A stretch of DNA of 64,000 nt, taken from Stutzerimonas stutzeri. Lineage in GTDB: Bacteria > Pseudomonadota > Gammaproteobacteria > Pseudomonadales > Pseudomonadaceae. The stretch's first letter is position 1. Each line of letters begins with the position of its first letter. The translations under genes and the position numbers were made by a program. Of the stretch, positions 31,097-37,981 are shown piece by piece. The DNA lies in the NCBI GenBank assembly GCA_002387205.1, contig DGLA01000012.1:186001-250000 (forward strand). The letters are read 5' to 3'. Under the pieces are notes generated by a model that made no database searches, was not told where the DNA came from, and was given only the letters and a program-made list of their open reading frames with translations.

Positions 31097-31600
31097 GGCC
31101 CCTTCGCGGTAAACGACGGAAGCGCCTCTGGCGATTCCATCCTACGCAGAGCGGTCCAGCGTGCCGCTGTGGATTAAGACGGATGAAATCGTCGTTCGTA
31201 AGCAGCTGTGATGGGCAAGAGCCAACCCTGAAGTTGACGTAGGCTGGATTAGCCGAAGGCGTAATCCGGCGGTCGGGTGGGTTGGCGCGGCTGCGCTGTC
31301 GCGCCGAGAATTTGGCCCCTTCGCGGTAAACGACGGAAGTCGCCTCTGGCGATTCCATCCTGCGCAGACCGGTCCGGTGTGCCGCTGTGGAGTAACACGT
31401 TGAAGCCGTCGTTCGTAAGCCGCTGTGATAGGCAGGAGCCAATCCTAGAGTTGACGTAGGCTGGATTAGCCGAAGGCGTAATCCGGCGGCCGGTGGGTTG
31501 GTGCGGCTGCGCTGTTGCGCCGAGAACCTGGCCCCTTTGCGGTAAACGACGGAAGCGCCCTGGCGATTCCATCCTGCGCAGAGCATCCAGCGTGCTGTGG
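31097..31600. repeat. ~217-bp tandem repeat, about 2.3 copies
   Basis: Units begin at 31097, 31314 and 31530 (spacings 217 and 216), each opening with GGCCCC then GCGGTAAACGACGGAAG. Copies 1 and 2 share most of their length including AGGCTGGATTAGCCGAAGGC; copy 3 is truncated after about 70 bases. Each full unit carries a hairpin, GGATTA-GCC/GGC-TAATCC with a GAA loop and one bulge (31246-31267, 31463-31484). Frames shift between copies, so it is not protein-coding. Origin unknown. Confidence 0.85.
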
Positions 31601-31603
31601 TTT

Positions 31604-31629
31604 GGTGGATGGCGTTTTATCCATCCACC
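31604..31629. repeat. GGTGGATGG/CCATCCACC hairpin repeat
   Basis: A 9-bp perfect stem with loop CGTTTTAT, the second copy of the element at 19256-19281. It terminates the tandem repeat array, 37 bases before the ppnP stop codon. Confidence 0.75.
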
Positions 31630-31665
31630 GCAACGACGGTCTGGATTGCCGCGTTCGAGTACCGT

Positions 31666-31947
31666 TTAGCGGTACTCACACAAGTAGGCAGTGGCCTCGC
31701 CTACCTTCAGCTGAAACTTGCTGTTTGCCGGTACGGTGAACTGGGTGCCGGCACCGTAGGTTTCATAGCCCTCGCTTCCCGGCAGCTTCACATCCAGGCT
31801 GCCGGCGACTACGTGCATCACTTCCAGTTGGCTAGTGCCGAATTCGTATTCGCCTGGCGCCATGACGCCAATGGTGGCCGGGCCCGCCGCCATGTCGAAA
31901 GCGATGGATTTGACAGTGCCTTCAAAGTACTCGTTGACCTTGAACAT
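31666..31947 (-). CDS. ppnP: Pyrimidine/purine nucleoside phosphorylase PpnP
   Basis: 93-aa single-domain cupin (VNEYFEGTVKSIAFDMAAG, PGEYEFGTSQLEVMHVVAG, PANSKFQLKV), the signature of PpnP/YaiE (UPF0345), which phosphorolyses several nucleosides. Full family length. It is transcribed alone toward the repeat array. Confidence 0.92.
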   Translation of the reverse strand: MFKVNEYFEGTVKSIAFDMAAGPATIGVMAPGEYEFGTSQLEVMHVVAGSLDVKLPGSEGYETYGAGTQFTVPANSKFQLKVGEATAYLCEYR

Positions 31948-32289
31948 CTGGATACCTTCAGGAGTTGGAAAAAAGGGTGGCCAGTATGCCGAAGCGCCCG
32001 TGAAGCGTCATCTCTCCCAGCGATGTAGTGACTGATTCGTCCTGGCTGGTCAGTGAGGGCATATGAACCCGCCACTTGCGTGGCGCCAGGTCTCTGGAGG
32101 ATGTAGACAAGCAGTGGCGAATCGCGCAAACACGTAAGTCAATTTTGATGGACTGGTTGGCTTGGCCGACGCAACCGGGACCCGAAGTGGCGCCCTGGGC
32201 AGACGGTCGGCGCGACTTGCTGGCCTGATGCCTTTTGAACCTGCTTTCATTATTATCGCCAGCCGTTTTTTCTCGTCTGGAGTGCCCGG
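31948..32289. other. Divergent intergenic region ppnP / YkgJ gene
   Basis: It must hold promoters for both flanking genes. I see no convincing gene, strong hairpin or known operator. Confidence 0.5.
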
Positions 32290-32541
32290 ATGAACTGCCG
32301 TCCTGGTTGTGGTGCCTGTTGTGTCGCCCCTTCGATCAGCTCACCGATTCCTGGCATGCCGCACGGCAAGCCGGCGGGAGAACGCTGCCTGCATCTTTCC
32401 GAGGCCAACCTGTGCGGGCTCTTCGGTCAGGCCTCGCGCCCTGCGGTCTGCAGCGATTTCCAGGCGGACCCGGCAGTTTGTGGCGACAGCCGCGAGCAGG
32501 CGATTCAGTTGATTGGCTGGCTGGAACAGGCGACCGCCTGA
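32290..32541 (+). CDS. YkgJ-family cysteine cluster protein
   Basis: 83 aa with the CRPGCGACC cluster at residues 3-11 and further cysteines (RCLHL, LCGLF, VCSDF, VCGDS), the zinc- or iron-sulfur-chelating pattern of YkgJ/UPF0153. GGAG lies 7 bases before the ATG. Function unknown in the family; suggested metal binding. Single gene, convergent with gltA. Confidence 0.85.
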   Translation: MNCRPGCGACCVAPSISSPIPGMPHGKPAGERCLHLSEANLCGLFGQASRPAVCSDFQADPAVCGDSREQAIQLIGWLEQATA

Positions 32542-32755
32542 CTGCCGGCTGATAATCGCAGCAATGTAGCCTTAGCCCTGTGAAGATAACGCCGTGTCGT
32601 TTGATACAGAGAAGGGCGGAGCAGTCACCTGGCCAACCAACCAGGGCAATGGAAGCCTGTGTGTATTGCTGCAGCCACTGCACGAATCGCTTAGCCGACG
32701 ACAGGCCCTTGGGTGAAGGATTGGGGCGACGTCCCATTTCAGCGACCCAGAAACG

Positions 32756-32787
32756 ACAATGCCCGCATCGATGGATGCGGGCATTGT
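32756..32787 (-). terminator. gltA terminator hairpin
   Basis: A perfect 14-bp stem (ACAATGCCCGCATC/GATGCGGGCATTGT) with loop GATG, 33 bases past the gltA stop on the minus strand. The sequence after it, CGTTTC, is only weakly T-rich. Confidence 0.75.
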
Positions 32788-32820
32788 GTGTCGCTCGGCC
32801 ATAGCGGGCCTGGTCAGCTG

Positions 32821-34107
32821 CTAACCCTTGTCGGATCGGCGTTCCAGGTCGCGCTTCGGATGGCCGGTGTACAGCTGGCGTGGCCGACCGATCTTCTGGC
32901 CCATCGAGATCATCTCTTTCCAGTGCGAAATCCAGCCGACAGTCCGCGCCAGGGCGAAGATCACGGTGAACATGCTGGTTGGAATGCCAATGGCCTTGAG
33001 GATGATACCGGAGTAGAAGTCTACGTTCGGGTATAGGTTGCGCTCGGCGAAGTAGGGGTCGTTCAGCGCGATCTCTTCCAGCTTCATTGCCAGCTCGAGC
33101 TGCGGATCGTTGATGCCCAGTTCGCTCAGTACTTCGTCGCAGGTCTGCTTCATAACCTTGGCGCGCGGGTCGAAGTTCTTGTAGACGCGGTGACCGAAGC
33201 CCATCAGCTTGAATGGGTCATTCTTGTCCTTGGCCTTCTCTAGGAATTTCTCGATATTCGAGACATCGCCGATTTCGTCCAGCATGGTGAGCACGGCTTC
33301 GTTCGCGCCGCCGTGTGCCGGGCCCCAAAGGGCGGCGATACCTGCGGCGATACAGGCGAAGGGGTTGGCACCGGTGGAGCCGGCCAGGCGAACAGTGGAG
33401 GTCGAAGCATTCTGTTCGTGATCGGCGTGAAGAATGAAGATGCGGTCCATCGCCTTGGCCAGCACAGGGCTGATCGGCTTCACTTCACAAGGCGTGTTGA
33501 ACATCATGTGCAGGAAGTTTTCGGCGTAATTCAGGTCGTTGCGCGGATACATCATCGGCTGACCCATGGAGTACTTGTAGACCATGGCTGCCAGGGTTGG
33601 CATTTTCGCGACAAGACGCACGGCGGAAATCTCGCGGTGGTGCGGGTCGTTGATGTCCAGCGAGTCGTGGTAGAAGGCGGAGAGGGCGCCGACTACGCCG
33701 CACATGATCGCCATCGGATGCGCATCACGACGGAAGCCATTGAGGAAGGACTTCAGCTGCTCATGAACCATGGTGTGGTTCTTAACGGTGCTGATGAACT
33801 TCGCCTTTTCTTCGGCAGTAGGCAGCTCACCGTTCAGAAGCAGATAGCAGGTTTCGAGGTAGTCGGCCTTTTCGGCCAGCTGCTCGATCGGGTAGCCGCG
33901 ATGCAGGAGGATACCCTTGTCACCATCAATATAGGTGATCTTGGATTCGCAAGAGGCGGTGGACATGAAGCCAGGATCGAAGGTAAAGCGACCCGTGGAG
34001 GTCAGGCCTCGTACATCTACAACGTCGGGCCCTACGGTACCGGATAGAACGGGCAGTTCGATGGCGTCTGCGCCTTCGATGATCAACTGCGCTTTTTTGT
34101 CAGCCAT
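32821..34107 (-). CDS. gltA: Citrate synthase (type II)
   Basis: Condenses oxaloacetate and acetyl-CoA to citrate. 428 aa, the length of hexameric NADH-regulated type II enzymes. Active-site motifs: LHADHEQNASTSTVR (catalytic His) and GFGHRVYKNFDPRAK. AGGAGG precedes the ATG at 34107. It diverges from sdhCDAB-sucAB-lpd-sucCD across a 359-base control region, and its promoter overlaps a CRP/Vfr-like site. Confidence 0.97.
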   Translation of the reverse strand: MADKKAQLIIEGADAIELPVLSGTVGPDVVDVRGLTSTGRFTFDPGFMSTASCESKITYIDGDKGILLHRGYPIEQLAEKADYLETCYLLLNGELPTAEEKAKFISTVKNHTMVHEQLKSFLNGFRRDAHPMAIMCGVVGALSAFYHDSLDINDPHHREISAVRLVAKMPTLAAMVYKYSMGQPMMYPRNDLNYAENFLHMMFNTPCEVKPISPVLAKAMDRIFILHADHEQNASTSTVRLAGSTGANPFACIAAGIAALWGPAHGGANEAVLTMLDEIGDVSNIEKFLEKAKDKNDPFKLMGFGHRVYKNFDPRAKVMKQTCDEVLSELGINDPQLELAMKLEEIALNDPYFAERNLYPNVDFYSGIILKAIGIPTSMFTVIFALARTVGWISHWKEMISMGQKIGRPRQLYTGHPKRDLERRSDKG

Positions 34108-34165
34108 GTACGGCCTCCTGTTTTATGCTTGGAATCATCATGGCCCCCCACGCAGGGCCCGCATC

Positions 34166-34193
34166 ACTATAGTGAGATAAATCACAAAGTCAA
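34166..34193 (-). promoter_or_regulatory. gltA sigma-70 promoter overlapping a CRP/Vfr-like site
   Basis: On the minus strand TTGACT (34193-34188), 16 bases, then TATAGT (34171-34166). In the spacer TGTGATTTATCTCACT (34186-34171) matches TGTGA-N6-TCACA at 9 of 10 positions, and TCACTATAGTGA (34164-34175) is a perfect palindrome over the -10. A regulator bound here would block polymerase, so it would repress gltA (inference). Confidence 0.75.
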
Positions 34194-34306
34194 TTTGCGC
34201 GGACCCCTGCAATAGAGGGGGTTTAGGGTTGAATTCGTTACACAGATAGCCTGTTTACGGCATTTATCCAGGGGTCGCCATCAGCCTTTAGTGGCACTTC
34301 ACCACA

Positions 34307-34335
34307 TTGTCATTAGCCACCTAACTGTTTATACT
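34307..34335 (+). promoter_or_regulatory. sdh operon sigma-70 promoter
   Basis: TTGTCA, 17 bases, TATACT: five of six matches at each hexamer with ideal spacing. Transcription would start near 34342, leaving a leader of about 125 bases before the sdhC GTG. Confidence 0.75.
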
Positions 34336-34466
34336 CGGAAACCGACCGGCAGGGGCCTAACAGGCAGTTTCCTGCGGGTTGTCACTCGTGGGTGGCGGGT
34401 ACCTTGTGTACTCTTCCCAACAACTTTGCCCTGCGTCTTCAGGGCTCTCAAGTGTGAAAAAAACCC

Positions 34467-34841
34467 GTGAAAAGCCAACGACCTGTAAACCTAGATCTTA
34501 GGACAATAAAACTCCCAATCACTGCCTACACGTCGATCCTTCATCGTGTTTCCGGCGTAGTCCTGTTCGTCGGTGTGGCCATTCTGCTGCTTGCGCTCGA
34601 TACCTCGCTTTCTTCTGCCGAAGGCTTCGAAGAGGTAAACGCGTCTCTCGGTAGTCCGCTGGCCAAGCTTGTGATCTGGGCGCTTCTGTCTGCGCTGCTG
34701 TATCACCTTGTGGCCGGTGTGCGTCACCTGGTCATGGACACCGGGCATGGCGAGACGCTGGAAGGCGGCAAGCTTGGCTCGAAAATCGTTCTGGCCGTGT
34801 CGGCCGTGCTGATCGTTCTGGCGGGAGTCTGGATATGGTAA
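34467..34841 (+). CDS. sdhC: Succinate dehydrogenase cytochrome b556 subunit
   Basis: 124-aa membrane anchor of complex II. Three membrane segments; RPVNLDLRTIKLPITAYTSILHRVSG start and the conserved HRVSG plus H in YHLVAGVRHL supply quinone-site and heme b residues. Start is a GTG at 34467. It overlaps sdhD by 7 bases. Promoter at 34307-34335; first gene of the sdhCDAB-suc transcription unit. Confidence 0.95.
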   Translation: MKSQRPVNLDLRTIKLPITAYTSILHRVSGVVLFVGVAILLLALDTSLSSAEGFEEVNASLGSPLAKLVIWALLSALLYHLVAGVRHLVMDTGHGETLEGGKLGSKIVLAVSAVLIVLAGVWIW

Positions 34842-35203
34842 CCAACGTCACGAACTTTTCTCGCTCGGGTCTTTATGACTGGATGGCGCAGCGTGTCTCC
34901 GCGGTGGTGCTTGCCGCTTATTTCCTGTTCCTGATCGGATATCTGCTCTTCAATCCAGGGCTTGATTACGCTCAGTGGCACGCGCTGTTCTCAACCAACT
35001 GGATGCGCATCTTCAGCCTCCTTGCACTCGTCGCCCTCAGTGTTCATGCGTGGGTTGGTATGTGGACGATCTCCACCGATTACCTGACCAACATGGCGAT
35101 CGGTAAGTGGGCTACCGGCGTGCGTTTTCTCTTCCAGGCAGTGTGTGGCATCGTCATGTTCACATTCTTCGTCTGGGGTGTGCAGATTCTTTGGGGTATC
35201 TGA
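34835..35203 (+). CDS. sdhD: Succinate dehydrogenase hydrophobic membrane anchor subunit
   Basis: 122 aa, three membrane segments, SGLYDWMAQRVSAVVLAAYF N-terminus and SVHAWVGMWTISTDY with heme-binding-type histidine; standard SdhD. It starts inside sdhC (7-base overlap) and ends 3 bases before sdhA. Confidence 0.95.
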   Translation: MVTNVTNFSRSGLYDWMAQRVSAVVLAAYFLFLIGYLLFNPGLDYAQWHALFSTNWMRIFSLLALVALSVHAWVGMWTISTDYLTNMAIGKWATGVRFLFQAVCGIVMFTFFVWGVQILWGI

Positions 35204-35206
35204 TCC

Positions 35207-36979
35207 ATGGCTAGCATTCGTACTCTTTCTTATGACGCCATCATCATTGGTGGCGGCGGTGCCGGCATGCGCGCTGCGCTGCAGTTGGCGCAGGGTGGCC
35301 ACAAGACAGCGGTCGTCACCAAGGTGTTCCCGACCCGTTCGCACACCGTCTCCGCCCAGGGCGGCATTACCTGTGCCATTGCTTCGGCCGACCCGAACGA
35401 TGACTGGCGCTGGCATATGTATGACACCGTCAAGGGTTCCGACTACATCGGTGACCAAGACGCGATCGAATACATGTGCTCCGTGGGACCGGAAGCGGTT
35501 TTCGAGCTCGAGCACATGGGTCTGCCGTTTTCCCGTACCGAGCAGGGTCGCATCTATCAGCGCCCCTTCGGTGGTCAGTCCAAGGATTACGGTAAGGGTG
35601 GCCAGGCCGCCCGTACCTGTGCCGCTGCCGACCGTACCGGTCACGCATTGCTGCACACCCTCTACCAGGCGAACCTGAAGGCCGGTACCTCTTTCCTCAA
35701 CGAGTGGTACGGCGTTGATCTGGTGAAGAACCAGGACGGCGCAGTCGTCGGCATCATCGCCATCTGCATCGAGAATGGCGAAACCGTGTACATCCGCTCC
35801 AAGGCGGTCGTGCTGGCCACTGGCGGTGCGGGTCGTATCTATGCCTCGACCACCAACGCACTGATCAACACTGGTGACGGCATCGGCATGGCCCTGCGTG
35901 CAGGCGTGCCGGTGCAGGACATCGAGATGTGGCAGTTCCACCCGACGGGTATCGCGGGCGCCGGCGTGCTGGTAACCGAAGGTTGCCGTGGTGAAGGTGG
36001 CTACCTGATCAACAAGCACGGCGAGCGTTTCATGGAGCGCTATGCTCCGAACGCGAAAGACCTGGCGGGTCGTGACGTCGTTGCGCGCTCCATGGTCAAG
36101 GAAATCCTGGCTGGTAACGGCTGTGGCCCGGATGGCGATCATGTGATGCTGAAGCTGGATCACCTGGGTGAGGAGGTGCTGCACAGCCGCCTGCCTGGTA
36201 TCTGCGAGCTGTCCAAGACCTTTGCTCACGTTGATCCGGTCACCGCTCCGGTTCCGGTGGTCCCGACGTGCCACTACATGATGGGTGGTGTCGCCACCAA
36301 CATTCATGGACAGGCCATCACTCAGGACGCCAGCGGCAATGACAAGATCATCGACGGGCTGTTCGCCGTAGGTGAAGTGGCTTGCGTATCTGTACACGGT
36401 GCGAACCGTCTGGGCGGTAACTCTCTGCTCGACCTGGTTGTGTTTGGCCGCGCCGCGGGTCTGCACCTGGAGAAAGCGCTGAAGGACGGTATCGAGCACC
36501 GCGGTGCGACCGAAACCGATCTGGATGTTGCGCTGAACCGCCTTGCCAGCCTCAACGAGCGCACCACCGGTGAAGATGTTGCACCGCTGCGCAAGGAACT
36601 GCAGAGCTGCATGCAGAACTACTTCGGCGTGTTCCGTACCGGCGAATACATGCAGAAGGGTATCGCCCAGCTGGCCGATTTGCGCCAGCGGATTTCCACC
36701 GTCAAGATCTCCGACAAGAGTCAGGCGTTCAACACGGCGCGTATCGAGGCTCTGGAACTGCAGAACCTGCTGGAAGTGGCCGAGGCAACCGCCGTTGCTG
36801 CTGAAAACCGCAAGGAGTCTCGTGGTGCTCATGCCCGTGAAGACTACGAAGAGCGTGACGATGAAAACTGGCTGTGCCACACCCTGTACTTCCCGGGTGA
36901 AAAGCGCGTAGCCAAGCGTGCTGTGAACTTCTCTCCGAAGACTGTTCCGACTTTCGAACCCAAGGTTCGGACTTATTGA
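35207..36979 (+). CDS. sdhA: Succinate dehydrogenase flavoprotein subunit
   Basis: 590-aa FAD protein oxidising succinate to fumarate. Dinucleotide motif IIIGGGGAGMRAAL (12-25), covalent FAD histidine in RSHTVSAQGG (H46), catalytic HPTGI and RRG-type arginine motifs further on, ending FEPKVRTY. Peripheral membrane, with SdhB. Confidence 0.97.
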   Translation: MASIRTLSYDAIIIGGGGAGMRAALQLAQGGHKTAVVTKVFPTRSHTVSAQGGITCAIASADPNDDWRWHMYDTVKGSDYIGDQDAIEYMCSVGPEAVFELEHMGLPFSRTEQGRIYQRPFGGQSKDYGKGGQAARTCAAADRTGHALLHTLYQANLKAGTSFLNEWYGVDLVKNQDGAVVGIIAICIENGETVYIRSKAVVLATGGAGRIYASTTNALINTGDGIGMALRAGVPVQDIEMWQFHPTGIAGAGVLVTEGCRGEGGYLINKHGERFMERYAPNAKDLAGRDVVARSMVKEILAGNGCGPDGDHVMLKLDHLGEEVLHSRLPGICELSKTFAHVDPVTAPVPVVPTCHYMMGGVATNIHGQAITQDASGNDKIIDGLFAVGEVACVSVHGANRLGGNSLLDLVVFGRAAGLHLEKALKDGIEHRGATETDLDVALNRLASLNERTTGEDVAPLRKELQSCMQNYFGVFRTGEYMQKGIAQLADLRQRISTVKISDKSQAFNTARIEALELQNLLEVAEATAVAAENRKESRGAHAREDYEERDDENWLCHTLYFPGEKRVAKRAVNFSPKTVPTFEPKVRTY

Positions 36980-36989
36980 GGTCGCCGAT

Positions 36990-37694
36990 ATGTTGCAAGT
37001 GAGCGTTTATCGCTACAACCCGGACAAAGACGAAAAGCCCTACATGCAGGACTTCCAGGTCAATACCGATGGTAAGGACCTGATGGTGCTGGACGTGCTG
37101 GCACTCATCAAGGAACAGGATGAAGGCTTCTCTTACCGTCGCTCCTGCCGTGAAGGTGTATGCGGCTCCGACGGCATGAACCTGAACGGCAAGAACGGTC
37201 TGGCCTGTATCACGCCACTCTCTTCTGTCGTCAAGGGGAACAAGCTGGTTGTCCGCCCGTTGCCTGGTTTGCCTGTTATTCGTGACCTGGCCGTCGATAT
37301 GGGCATCTTCTACAAGCAGTATGAGAAGGTTCGTCCATATCTGATGAACGATACGCCGGCTCCGGCCATCGAACGTCTGCAGAGCCCGGAAGATCGCGAA
37401 AAGCTGGATGGTCTGTACGAGTGCATTCTGTGCGCTTGCTGCTCGACCAGCTGCCCGTCCTTCTGGTGGAACCCGGACAAGTTCCTGGGCCCGGCTGCGC
37501 TGCTGCAGGCCTACCGTTTCCTGGCCGATAGCCGCGATACCGAGACCGAGAGCCGTCTGACTGCGATGGACGATCCGTTCAGCGTGTTTCGCTGCCGCGG
37601 CATCATGAACTGCGTGAGCGTCTGCCCTAAAGGATTGAATCCCACCAAGGCAATCGGTCACGTCAGGAACATGCTGCTGCAGAGCGCAACCTGA
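36990..37694 (+). CDS. sdhB: Succinate dehydrogenase iron-sulfur subunit
   Basis: 234 aa. 2Fe-2S cysteines in SCREGVCGSDG...LAC (N-terminal domain), then CILCACCSTSCPSFWW and CRGIMNCVSVCPKG for the 4Fe-4S and 3Fe-4S clusters. Transfers electrons from SdhA to the quinone site. GAGG precedes the start. A hairpin follows at 37758-37782. Confidence 0.97.
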   Translation: MLQVSVYRYNPDKDEKPYMQDFQVNTDGKDLMVLDVLALIKEQDEGFSYRRSCREGVCGSDGMNLNGKNGLACITPLSSVVKGNKLVVRPLPGLPVIRDLAVDMGIFYKQYEKVRPYLMNDTPAPAIERLQSPEDREKLDGLYECILCACCSTSCPSFWWNPDKFLGPAALLQAYRFLADSRDTETESRLTAMDDPFSVFRCRGIMNCVSVCPKGLNPTKAIGHVRNMLLQSAT

Positions 37695-37757
37695 TAGGCT
37701 GCACGCCAGCCGCTTTTGCCTGGTGGTTGGCACGCATTGTTTCACTGCAACACCTAC

Positions 37758-37782
37758 GGCGCCGAAGTTCGCACTCGGCGCC
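37758..37782 (+). terminator. Hairpin between sdhB and sucA
   Basis: GGCGCCGA/TCGGCGCC, 8-bp stem, 9-base loop, followed by TTAGTTTTAG, 64 bases after sdhB. It would limit read-through into sucA, although the genes are often co-transcribed. Confidence 0.65.
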
Positions 37783-37981
37783 TTAGTTTTAGTAGAAATT
37801 CCGGCCCAAAAAGTCGGGATTTCACTTTGAAAATATGAAGACCAGCAGGAGCATCCGGGGTGGTTCTCGGAAACTATCTGCGCGGTCCGTAGTGGCTTTA
37901 CCTGAGTCGCTGCTACAGAGCTTGGGAAGTCATGCTGCGGTCTCCACGCTGGTGGTGTCTCCTTATCGAAGGTGACCAGAC

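Noticed and set aside
31017..31586. Minus-strand frame through the tandem repeat
   Set aside because: Repeat copies are read in shifted frames, so it is not under protein-coding constraint.
34991..36880. Long open frame of 629 codons on the minus strand
   Set aside because: It runs opposite sdhA, which is certain. High GC coding sequence often leaves long antisense frames open; no family motif or ribosome site is present.
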